Shown: positions 53,421 through 64,000 of the stretch, in pieces
Layout: every line of letters begins with the position of its first letter
Position numbering within the stretch: the first letter of the stretch is position 1
Assembly (NCBI GenBank): GCA_030789695.1
Contig: CM061139.1
Location: forward strand, 6,959,878 to 7,023,877
Origin: Scilla litardierei
Taxonomy: Eukaryota > Streptophyta > Magnoliopsida > Asparagales > Asparagaceae
Length of the DNA: 64,000 nt
Reading direction: 5' to 3'
Translations under genes and position numbers: made by a program
Notes under the pieces: generated by a model
What the model was told of the DNA's origin: nothing
What the model saw: the letters and a program-made list of their open reading frames with translations, nothing else
Databases searched by the model: none

Positions 53421-54938
53421 TGATCGGTCCATATTTTACACCTTTTTTTCTGCATATTTGCATGCCATTTCGGTTGCTCATATTGCGATTTTCACGATTA
53501 TTCGATGATATTGTGTTACTTTTCACTATTTCTTGTTTTTGTCAGATTTCAGGAAATATGAGCAATTGGGAGCAAAAATGAGCTTAAAGGACTTGCACGC
53601 ATAACGGAGCATCGCTCATGGACTTATTGAGGACCTATCAACGATAGAAGACGAGTGGAAAGAAAAAAGAACGTCGTATGAGCGACGAGGAAGCGAAATG
53701 ATGAAGATTGGGCATTTTCAGCATGCCACTCGGCCGAGTGAAGGAGTCACTCGGCCGAGCAAAGAAGCCCGCTCGGCCAGCCAGATCGGACACGCAATTA
53801 CTTGAAGATTAGCGTGCACTCGGCCGAGTGACGACATCCCACTCGGCCGAGTATGGAGACACCACTCGCCCGAGTGGCACACGAACGACGACATCCAAAA
53901 GAGCTGACTTACTGGAATTTTACAGTCGATCTCAGAGATCCTTTGGAGACCGACTCAGCCGAGTACCAAAAGCCCCTCGGTCGAGTGACATTTGCCGCTC
54001 GGCCGAGTGAAGCCGATGACACGCAGCGCCCAGATTTTCAGACAACCTCTCACTCTTTTGAAATCTGCTATCATTCTAGAGGTCCAAGTATTTTTATCAT
54101 ATTTTTTATGGATAGTAGACTTCATGACGGTTCCAACGCCGCCAAGAACGCACCAATCAAATGTCAGATGAAATCTGGGAAATTTCTGCAAGTCGATGCT
54201 GCAGTACTAGAATTCGCATGTCAGTGTCACTCGGCCGAGTGACATTTCCACTCGGCCGAGTGACATTCCCACTCAGCCGAGTGACCAGTTTTTGCCAGTT
54301 TTTGACAGAGTGCTGTTCTCTGGAATTTCTGCATGAATTCCCACTCTGCCGAGTGAGCTTTCCACTCGGCCGAGTCGCGACTGGCGCAGAACTTAAGTTG
54401 CGCGCAGAATTTGTTTTGGGCGCGGCTTTCAGGGGGTTTTAGGCAGTTTTGTTAGGGTTTTTTGGGGGCTATTTAAGAGGGTTGTAGCCATCATTAGAGA
54501 AGGTTCCCAACATGTTTTCTTAGGGATTCTTTTGGAGGTTAGGCCATGCCCTAGGCCCCCTCTTGGATCTAAAAGCTTGTATTTTGGATTGAAGATCTTC
54601 ATCAAGCTAAGTATTTTGTTCTTATTGTTTGAATCTTTGTTTTTCTATCTTTTTGTATGCAAGCAATGATTTTTATTGATTCTCATATCGTTATTGCTAT
54701 GCTAGAGTAGATTTGTTATTCTATGGCATGGGGATGAACCCTATGGATCTAATTTCAGATTTGTGATGAATGAATTTCTAAATTGCTAGAATTGCTAGGA
54801 GGTTAGGTTGTGATTAATTTATTACGGATAGTTAGGGATTTCCATCGATCTAGGGTTTGCAAGAGATTGGATTCTAATCGATGGGAAGGCCTAGATATTC
54901 GATTTAGGTTTATAATCGAGATTCTCTAGACTACGACG
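53421..54938 (+). repeat. LTR of a B-related element (B4), truncated
   Basis: It starts TGATCGGTCCATATTTTACACC-like and shares the B-family layout: CTCGGCCGAG palindromes (about 53728-54380), TATA-like CTATTTAAG (54469-54477), a CCCTATGGATC leader block, and the first conserved-loop hairpin (loop 54857-54870, outer stem CCATCGAT/ATCGATGG at 54842-54884). It ends abruptly near 54930, where the duplicated chromovirus-like sequence begins. Confidence 0.8.
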
Positions 54939-57468
54939 ACACATACAACTTCATATGCACCATGAAATTAAATACACTACGACGACACATCAAATTACAC
55001 TAATGGGGCCCAACAAACTATATTAAGGTCGACACGGCGACGTCAAGCTCTATTGGCTAGTCAAAAGGAAAGAAATCGAAATCAAAAGCGTAACGAATAG
55101 AAGGATCGAAAAGCAGGAAAACGGTCGTGAAATGATATAATGATGCTCCATTAGGACACATGGAAAATAGTGTAAATAACATATTCTAAATTACGAAAGT
55201 TTGAAAACCGTTATACTTCAAAGTTGGGGTTCCTTTCCGCATAAAATCACTTAGAGGTCGACAAAACATATTGTTTGAAATAAGTTTGAGTCGAATATAC
55301 ATAATAGGAGAAAACGGTTTATTGGCTCACGTAAGGTCATTAAAAGAAAGTAAATCATTCACACGAATCTTGAGGTCGTATTTTAGAAAATATTATACGA
55401 CGGTGATTTAATAATGTGGGCAAAAGTTTTGAAACGAAATTAAATTAACGAAAGAATTTTAAACTCATGCCAAATACTTTCAAAGTCTTTAAGCCAGGAA
55501 AAAGCTCAATTAATCAAAATTGAAACTACCTTTTAGTGTAACCAGTATTCGCCAAAAGATATCGTTTTACACAAAGCTCTTAACATACGGGCTAATGAGC
55601 CTAATGCGGATATATGAAAACATTCGAAATTCAATTTAGTTTTGAAATTATTCTAAAGGCATGTAGGGTGAACGGAAAGATAACAATAGCTTATTAGTAG
55701 TATTATCAAAATTTGTAGTGAAACTTTAAAATCAAATTTATGGAGGGTCTAGATCAGAAAAGGTTATGAAATAATGATTTTTACAAAAATCTGTAATAGG
55801 GGAAACGAGGAGCATAACGGTCGTAGTACTGATATATAAAAATTAATTGAAGTTCTACTTTAGAAATCATTTTTTTAGAAATATGTATGACGAATGGAAA
55901 GATAATGACATCTTAGTGGTATGGAAGTAAGTGGGAGGATATACACATATATAGAATTATTAAAATGATAATAAGCTTTAAAACCGAATTTTGGATGTCT
56001 AAATCAGGAAATGGTTTCGATAAGTAATTTTACAAAATCTGAACTAGGGAAAAAGTTGAGCATAAAATCGTCTCGCTGAAAGCTGAAGTCCCATGTGACT
56101 TGAAAGGCATATAAGAAGCAAACATGATGCGGTATTCAAATAAGTTTTAATGGCATAAGTAAGAAAAGAAAATTATAATTCAGGTTAGGAAAAACAGAAG
56201 TACGGTTCAGAAGGAAATTGGTATATGAAAAGAGGCAAGTCATTTATATCGATATGAAAATATAGGCTGAAGAATATTATAAACTAATAATCAAAAAGAT
56301 CGAAAAAAGTTTCAACTTTGAGAAAAGAACAAATAAATTTAAGTCGCAGAAGAGTACGAAACCTAATATATATATTAAAAGCTTGCGAACAAATTCAAAC
56401 TTAGCGAAAGAGGAACATCGAAAATACTTTTAAGGGAAACAAGGATTGGCCACAAGAATGGGTTGGTAAAAGACTTGAAGTACGGGTACGACAAACTTGT
56501 AATTAGTATATATTTATAAATTAATTGGAGTTCTATTTATCTTGAAAGAAGTATTTTAAAGCACGTATGGTAAATAGCTAAAATGAATTTCGCGATAGTA
56601 GGAGAGGGGGTATATCGAATCATCGAAATAGTAGTAAAGTTTTGAGATCGAGAAGCGAAGATATAGGTTAGAAAATGGTTACAAGATAGTAATTTAAAAT
56701 TACGGCCAAATAGTTTTTCAAAATCTAAGAATAACTTTTAGCTCAAATGGAAGTAATGGTAATATATTGAAAGAAGGTTTAAAACAAAATTCAAATCAAG
56801 TGGAAACTTTTAATAAGGAAAATTTGGAAACGACTTTGGAAGAATCAAGATTTGCAACGGGAAAGATTTGAAAGGTCAACGATAATAGTAAGGAGGGGAT
56901 CATGTGAATCGAGGGCAATGAATGTGGTTGTGTGACGAACGCACCTAAATCACGATGCAAGAAAAACATGATGAAGATCTACGTTCAGTAACACCAAAGT
57001 GTAGTGACCAGGAAAGATTGAATCGGGGGGGTTCTAATCATCGGGTTAACTAAAGGCCAAGGGATTTGGTCGGATGATCAAAACATAAATCGATGAACCC
57101 AAGCGAACAGCCAAAGAATTCTAGGAGTCTATCATGGTCAGAGCTAGACAGGAACCACTAAGGTAACTCTTAGGACTATCAAATCAATCACTAACATGGA
57201 GTCTAACTAACAATCAAGGATCCCTAACTAGCAAGCACAAACTTCTAACTAAGTCTCACTATAGTCCTGACCTAATGGATTTCCTATCAAGCTGGGACAG
57301 GTGCTCTAACACGCCTACTAGCCACCTAAGGCATATGAACTCTAAAAACTTAGACCCCGGGCTTATAACTTGGATGTTCTAATTCATTTAATGGACATTC
57401 TATAATTATTATCGTTGTTCCGATAGTTCGCATTTGCAAATGGACCTGCATGGGCCACCACTAAAACC
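54939..57468. repeat. Long direct duplication, copy 1
   Basis: AT-rich, no genes. It is nearly identical to 61399-64000 with offset 6460-6462 up to 57090, then 6590 because copy 1 lacks 128 bp. Within each copy there are two or three diverged internal repeats, for example GACGAATGGAAAGATAA-like and TTGAAGTTCTACTTTAG-like blocks. The left end cuts into B4. The part 57411-57468 has no counterpart in the window because copy 2 reaches the edge. Probably LTR or untranslated sequence of a chromovirus-like element. Confidence 0.85.
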
Positions 57469-59949
57469 TGTCACACCCCGCTTCCCAAAAATGTGGAGGC
57501 GAGACGTGAGAATGTCCGCTCAGACTTGAAGCTGTGAAACTCCAAGTCTGATAAGCGTATAAATTATCATATGGCAGGTCCTTGCAACGCAAACGAAACA
57601 ACAATAATAATAAAGGAAAGAGACAAAAGAGAAATCTCTGAATATCCATTGAATGAATTACAATATCACAGAAAAGCCACCAGGCTAAAAGAAAAAGGGT
57701 CTAAGGCCCAAACATGGCCAACAAAGTATAACATACATACAAGGGTGCCACGCACCGACAACTAACAGGAATCCTAAAACATAAAGGGAAACTCAACAAG
57801 TCACCGGTGTCCACAAGACTCCTCCTCAGCAAATACAACGTCCTCTGCAACAAGCTCTGGCTCGACAACTAACATGCGACACCCAAAGAGAAAGGGGCAC
57901 ATGTCAGCAAGTCTAAAAGACTTGGGCAAGGAAACTGAAAGTAAGGCAACTAGCAACCTAGCAGTTATTGTATGCATGACATGGCAGTTATAACATGAGT
58001 GCACAAGCAAGACATGGTGAACAATAAGTACAAGAGAACAATTATCGGGACAAGACAAGAGTAGCCAAGCTACTAACAATATCAATCATTTCACTAGTCA
58101 TGTTTCAAGTTGTTTGTAGATGTTTACGCCTTACGGCTGAACGGTTTGGCATTCACGCTGAGTGGCCGCTTAACAACTACCCCAAAACCCAGGGTTTACG
58201 CCTTACAACTGCAGTTGCTGATCGGGCAGACTCCCAGTTGAATGACCGCTTAACTCTTACCCCCAATACCCACATGTAGACAAGCCAGGGTCCCTGCACA
58301 TGAGCCCAGTAAATGAGCCAGGGTTGCCCCGCACGGGAGCTTGCTTTCTATATCACGAATCAGGAAGTATTTGGCGTAGGGGACACCTAGCCTCAATATC
58401 GAGCGTTGGGGTTAGCAACTCATTATGCTCGCTTCTGGTCACGAGCCAGGAACTATCAGTTTTGTAGCGTGAGCTACACATTCACGATGAACAATCGATG
58501 TATGCAATGTCATGAACAGATATTCGCGTACCATTAATTGTATTTAAACGTGACAGGCAAAATGCAATGACATGAACAATATTCACGTACCGTTAATTGT
58601 AATTAAACATGACATACAAGCATGATAAGGGTGACGGACCAAGCTTCATTGTCAAGCAAGGTCAATGGCGTCTAGACGGCTATCCTTTCACCGTCTAGTC
58701 TCTTTTACGCTAAAACAAGGAAATGGCCTAAGACATGGCCCAAATCAAGAGATGCAAGTTTCACTTGCCTAGCACCGAGGAAGACGATCGTGAAGGTTCG
58801 TCTCGCGGATGCTAATCTACGAGGAAATCGCTGAACATGGAGAAACAATCATCAAACAACATCCATTATTATTAGGGTTTCACAAATATCAAGTGTGGGT
58901 TATGAGATTATTAAAGGAAGAATACTACCCGTGAAGAAGCGGAGGGACGATGCCGAGCAACCATGGCAACGGAAGAACGATCCGGCTCAGATCTGGAAAT
59001 GAGGGAAAATCTGGAGAAATGGGTTTGGATGAGGCTTTTGGGGATTTGATGAGGGTTTGAGGTTGAGGAGAGGTAGGATATGTGAAATGAGGGTTTGGAT
59101 GATGATGGATGAGCTTGGGATGAAGGATCAATGGTTTGGGGAAGAAGGGGGCTCAATGGGGGAGAAATTAGGGTTTGGGGTGATGAGGAAGAAGAAGAAA
59201 ACGTTTGGGGCGTATTTATAGAAAAGTGTGGCGGCTATGGCAAAACTAGGGTTTCCTGGGCTGATCAGTCGGTCAAAGAAGGATTGGTGACCGACTAAAT
59301 TGGGAACTAGTCGGTCGGTTGATCAACGCAGACCGACTAAGGGTAAACAGTAGCTTGCTCAGGAAAACTGGACTATGAGTTAGTCGGTCTGTGAAGGCTT
59401 GCCAACCGACTAGTTTGAAAACTAGTCGGTCGATGAGTGTTCATTGACCGATTAAAGGCTGAATTCTGAGAGAGATCATGGAAATGAGAGTTAGTCGGTC
59501 TGAGAAGGATTCCTGACCGACTAGTTTGGGAACTAGTCGGTCGAAGGTTGTTCTTAGACCGACTAACGATAAACAGTAACTCCTGAATTATAATCAAAGC
59601 CCACTAGACGGTCCATTAAGGATTGCCTACCGACTAGATTGAGATCTAGTCGGTTGGTTCTCCTTCTTGAACCAACTAACGTGCACGAAAAGTGCCGATT
59701 CGAAGCGCGAAGCTTCGGGAAGATTTCTATGGCTTCTAGGATCGATTTATACTCTAAGATATGAGCGATTTGAAGCTCGTCACGAATGACTTACTCCGAA
59801 ATCGACGATCGAAGGAAGAAGCTAGAAAATCACGACGAAACGATCGAAAGTGAAAGCTATGGCGACGAAAACCACACATCCAAGGAGAAAATCCACCAAG
59901 CATATATTTTAATATAGATAATCCAATTACACGAAAACCAGTCGTTACA
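57469..59949 (-). repeat. LTR-like unit of a Tekay/Del-type (chromovirus) element
   Basis: Minus-strand ends TGTAACGACTGG...GGGGTGTGACA (TG...CA), 2481 bp. Upstream of the start is AAGGTGGGTAGGA, a polypurine-like tract at the end of pol, as in Tekay/Del elements. TATA at 59221-59212; palindrome modules at 59257-59683. A degenerate repeat of about 100 bp (TTTACGCCTTAC...GACCGCTTAAC) lies at 58125-58270. No primer site adjoins its left end, so the true LTR may extend into the duplicated sequence to the left. Confidence 0.6.
59212..59683 (-). promoter_or_regulatory. Chromovirus-like U3: palindrome modules and TATA
   Basis: CTATAAATAC on the minus strand at 59221-59212. Just upstream are four modules of TAGTCGGTC and its complement, at about 59267-59340, 59380-59455, 59492-59566 and 59600-59683. 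The word is the same as in the Sirevirus LTR, and the flank at 59684-59720 also matches it. Confidence 0.75.
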
Positions 59950-59995
59950 TCCTACCCACCTTAGAATAAAGTCCGTCCTCGGACTTGCTAACTAT
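59945..59995 (-). pseudogene. C-terminal end of chromovirus-like pol
   Basis: The minus strand keeps about 14 codons (S-E-D-G-L-Y-S-K-V-G-R-M then TAA), with the stop inside the first bases of the LTR. Ending pol at the LTR border in a GGTGGG-type polypurine context is typical of Tekay/Del elements. Nothing else of pol is recognisable to the right. Confidence 0.5.
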
Positions 59996-61398
59996 AGCTA
60001 TATCTAGTCACCCTAGTAACTACCCTCAATCAATATCACATCTAAATTTCAACCAAGTACATTCATTTCAAGCGCTTATATATATATACTCTAGGTAGTC
60101 AATTATTAACACCACGGAAGTAAATATATATTCTCGCACATAGTACACTTATACTTATTATAATCAAACAACTCCATTCACGTATTCAAATCATTCATAT
60201 AGGCAAGTATATTCTATATAGCTATAAAACACTTATTACACACTATATGAAATAACCAAGTCTCTCTTACTTATATGAAAATAATTTCACACTAGAAAAT
60301 ACCATCGGAATCTACACGTATAAGTAACTACCTATGGACAAGACAATAAGAATACACTAGTCCCTATATCTCCTAGTATACGCCAAACAATCAACATGCG
60401 AAATCACACCATACAATTGTTAAAAGTTCACTATATCTAATATACATTCACCATCATTATAATTTCACAATTTATAGTCATTCGAATGCATGCACACATT
60501 TCACCATATTATCACTTCATATTTAGCCCTATAGCTATAATCACGTCACACCACACATACCATAGTCACCAATTCCTATAACTATCACATACTTACCCGT
60601 GCATGGTGCACACCCACACACGCTAATATTTCATTCATATATATACCAATCACACCACTATATGCTTAGCACACCTAGGCACCTAGTTTAGCTAGCGCAC
60701 ATATATTCACGCAACCAAGTCCTTAGTGAATAAATATACCACAAGTCCAACTCACATAACTATATATTGGTATAGCCACCCACAATCGTGTGCGTAACAC
60801 AACCAGGCACAAACAATCCAACCATTATACATACATCATCCATCACTATACACCAACCACATACAATACACCAATGTACATAGAGTGTACCCACTCAAGC
60901 TTGAGTGAGACTCAAAATCATAGCGGAATAATTCCATATACATAACATAGCATCCATACATATGCCAATACTATCTAATGCATACACGTCTACCAACATA
61001 ACCACATACATATCTAAATGTCAAACACCCTTAATATCTAACCAGGTAATATCACATATTTCAATCACTTCATATACCATGATATTATTACAAACATCAG
61101 CACACCTATAATTACAATAATCTCCCTAATAAAAGTATTTACCTATAGTCACACCCAAGCATCATATATCTTCATACCATATCCATCCACCTATAATTGG
61201 TACATCAATACACATTCACTTCATACATAAATTAAGATATGCAGTAGTCGGGTATACCTCATGGTATACACGCATACGACATCTCATAAAAACAAGTAAC
61301 ACCAATCAAACAATTATAATCCTACTATCATATGTTTATCACGCTTACACCCATGCAGCTAGTACATAACTACCTACACACAATATACCAATACCAAC
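59996..61398. other. CA/T-rich non-coding region between the LTR-like unit and duplication copy 2
   Basis: About 1.4 kb rich in CATA, CACC and ATAT words with no open frame. It shares diverged homology with 3181-3522 and 5271-5314, so it is a dispersed repeat, probably a decayed internal region of the chromovirus-like family. Confidence 0.5.
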
Positions 61399-64000
61399 AC
61401 ACATACAACTTCATATGCACCATGAAATTAAATACACTACGACGACACATCAAATTACACTAATGGGGCCCACCAAACTATATTAAGGTCGACACGGCGA
61501 CGTCAAGCTCTATTGGCTAGTCAAAAGGAAAGAAATCGAAATCAAAAGCGTAACGAATAGAAGGATCGAAAAGCATGAAAACGGTCGTGAAATGATATAA
61601 TGATGCTCCATTAGGACACATGGAAAATAGTGTAAATAACATATTCTAAATTACGAAAGTTTGAAAACCGTTATAGTTCAAAGTTGGGGTTCCTTTCCGC
61701 ATAAAATCACTTAGAGGTCGACAAAACAAATTGTTTGAAATAAGTTTGAGTCGAATATACATAATAGGAGAAAACGGTTTATTGGCTCACGTAAGGTCAT
61801 TAAAAGAAAGTAAATCATTCACACGAATCTTGAGGTCGTAGTTTTAGAAAATATTATACGGCGGTGATTTAATAATGTTGGCAAAAGTTTTGAAACAAAA
61901 TTAAATTAACGAAAGAATTTTAAACTCATGCCAAATACTTTCAAAGTCTTTAAGCCAGGAAAAAGCTCAATTAATCAAAATTGAAACTACCTTTTAGTGT
62001 AACCAGTATTCGCCAAAAGAAATCGTTTTACACAAAGCTCTTAACATACGTGCTAATGAGCCTAATGCGGATATATGAAAACATTCGAAATTCAATTTAG
62101 TTTAGAAATTATTCTAAAGGCATGTAGGGTGAACGGAAAGATAACAATAGCTTATTAGTAGTATTATCAAAATTTGTAGTGAAACTTTAAAATCAAATTT
62201 ATGGAGGGTCTAGATCAGAAAAGGTTATGAAATAATGATTTTTACAAAAATCTGTAATAGGGGAAACGAGGAGCATAACGGTCGTAGTACTGATATATAA
62301 AAATTAATTGAAGTTCTACTTTAGAAATCATTTTTTTTAGAAATATGTATGACGAATGGAAAGATAATGACATCTTAGTGGTATGGAAGTAAGTGGGAGG
62401 ATATACACATATATAGGATTATTAAATTGATAATAAGCTTTAAAACCGAATTTTGGAGGTCTAAATCAGGAAATGGTTTCGATAAGTAATTTTACAAAAT
62501 CTGAACTAGGGAAAAAGTTGAGCATAAAATCGTCTCGCTGAAAGCTGAAGTCCCATGTGACTTGAAAGGCATATAAGAAGCAAACATGATGCGGTATTCG
62601 AATAAGTTTTAATGGCATAAGTAAGAAAAGAAAATTATAATTCAGGTTAGGAAAAACAGAAGTACGGTTCAGAAGGAAATTGGTATATGAAAAGAGGCAA
62701 GTCATTTATATCGATATGAAAATATAGGCTGAAGAATATTATAAACTAATAATCAAAAAGATCGACAAAAGTTTCAACTTTGAGAAAAGAACAAATAAAT
62801 TTAAGTCGCGGAAGAGTACGAAACCTAATATATATATTAAAAGCTCGCGAACAAATTCAAACTTAGCGAAAGAGGAACATCGAAAATACTTTTAGGGGAA
62901 ACAAGGATTGGCCACAAGAATGGGTTGGTAAAAGACTTGAAGTACGGGTACGACAAACTTGTAATTAGTATATATTTATAAATTAATTGGAGTTCTATTT
63001 ATCTTGAAAGAAGTATTTTAAAGCACGTATGGTAAATAGCTAAAATGAATTTCGCGATAGTAGGAGAGGGGGTATATCGAATCATCGAAATAGTAGTAAA
63101 GTTTTGAGATCGAGAAGCGAAGATATAGGTTAGAAAATGGTTACAAGATAGTAATTTAAAATTACGGCCAAATAGTTTTTCAAAATCTAAGAATAACTTT
63201 TAGCTCAAATGGAAGTAATGGTAATATATTGAAAGAAGGTTTAAAACAAAATTCAAATCAAGTGGAAACTTTTAATAAGGAAAATTTGGAAACGACTTTG
63301 GAAGAATCAAGATTTGCAACGGGAAAGATTTGAAAGGTCAACGATAATAGTAAGGAGGGGATCATGTGAATCGAGGGCAATGAATGTGGTTGTGTGATGA
63401 ACGCACCTAAATCACGATGCAAGAAAACCATGATGAAGATCTACGTTCAGTAACACCAAAGTGTAGTGACCAGGAAAGATTGAATCGGGGGGGTTCTAAT
63501 CATCGGGTTAACTAAAGGCCAAGGGATTTGGTCGGATGATCAAAACATAAATACGCCTAGGTTATGACTTAGGAAAATCTACGGAAACTCCTACGGTCAA
63601 CCAACTAAAGATTATGGAACTAAGCGCTAAGACTCTCTAGGGCTAGACAGCGATGAAATGAGTTCAGCTGGATCCGAAATCGATGAACCCAAGCGAACAG
63701 CCAAAGAATTCTAGGAGTCTATCATGGTCAGAGCTAGACATGAACTACTAAGGTAACTCTTAGGACTATCAAATCAATCACTAACATGGAGTCTAACTAA
63801 CAATCAAGGATCCCTAACTAGCAAGCACAAACTTCTAACTAAGTCTCACTATAGTCCTTACCTAATGGATTTTCTATCAAGCTAGGACAGGTGCTCTAAC
63901 ACGCCTACTAGCCACCTAAGGCATATGAACTCTAAAAACTTAGACCCCGGGCTTATAACTTGGATGTTCTAATTCATTTAATGGACATTCTATAATTATT
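61399..64000. repeat. Long direct duplication, copy 2 (runs off the window)
   Basis: Near-identical to 54939-57410 apart from scattered single-base changes and the 128 bp at 63553-63680 present only here. A minus-strand open frame at 62466-62705 is not conserved as a coding frame and is ignored. Confidence 0.9.

Noticed and set aside
58911..59156. Ser/Pro-rich 81-codon frame on the minus strand
   Set aside because: It lies just downstream of the chromovirus-like TATA in LTR leader sequence, overlaps an equally open second frame, and shows no domain.
1..64000. Host genes, tRNA, rRNA or microRNA genes
   Set aside because: I looked for conserved protein domains outside retroelements and for tRNA-like sequence and found none I could support. 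The tRNA-like matches are primer-binding sites.

Overview
This window looks like repeat-rich (probably heterochromatic) nuclear DNA of a flowering plant. I find no host gene, tRNA, rRNA or CRISPR. Almost everything is LTR retrotransposons of plant lineages: Tat-like and Athila-like Ty3/Gypsy, a Tekay/Del-like chromovirus, a Sirevirus (Ty1/Copia) and a second Copia element. The Athila primer sites complement plant tRNA-Asp, which supports the plant assignment. A run of exactly 500 N (11509-12008) is a scaffold gap. All coding regions carry stops, frameshifts or truncations.

Layout. 1-3180: 5' part of a Tat-like Gypsy element on the minus strand (gag, primer site, LTR). 3181-5314: old chromovirus-like sequence split by a solo Sirevirus LTR (3523-5265, target duplication TTCAC). 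5315-11508: 3' part of a Sirevirus (RT-RNase H, spacer, env-like ORF, repeated polypurine tracts, 3' LTR running into the gap). 12009-17394: Athila-like element 'B1' (minus) with a gag-protease-tail reading frame and no RT or integrase. 17395-20888: unclassified GC-rich and hairpin-rich sequence, split by a second solo Sirevirus LTR (18338-20078, target duplication CGAAT). 20889-26288: decayed second Copia element. 26289-29891: 3' end of an Athila-like 'C' element (C1, plus). 30059-31319: LTR and primer site of a further Athila-like family, 'D'. 31320-53420: a C element on the minus strand, its protease gene split by Athila element 'B3' (37965-49896, target duplication CTCCC). B3 contains an inverted pol segment ('B2', 39715-44395). 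53421-54938: an LTR of a B-related element ('B4'), cut short. 54939-64000: chromovirus-like sequence with a long direct duplication.

Three patterns stand out. (1) Several LTR families carry family-specific arrays of short palindromes just upstream of the TATA box. In the three element families with an env-like gene (Sirevirus, Athila B, Athila C) the same palindrome recurs in the spacer between pol and env; in the two Athila families a TATA box follows. This looks like an internal U3-like promoter for the env-like gene. (2) The transcribed leader of Athila B LTRs holds five hairpins with one invariant 14-nt loop and different, self-complementary stems. (3) A palindrome module and its flank are shared by the Sirevirus (Copia) and chromovirus-like (Gypsy) LTRs, which suggests exchange of regulatory sequence between superfamilies. 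Element names (B1, C and so on) are mine, and family assignments rest on motifs read by eye, not database searches.
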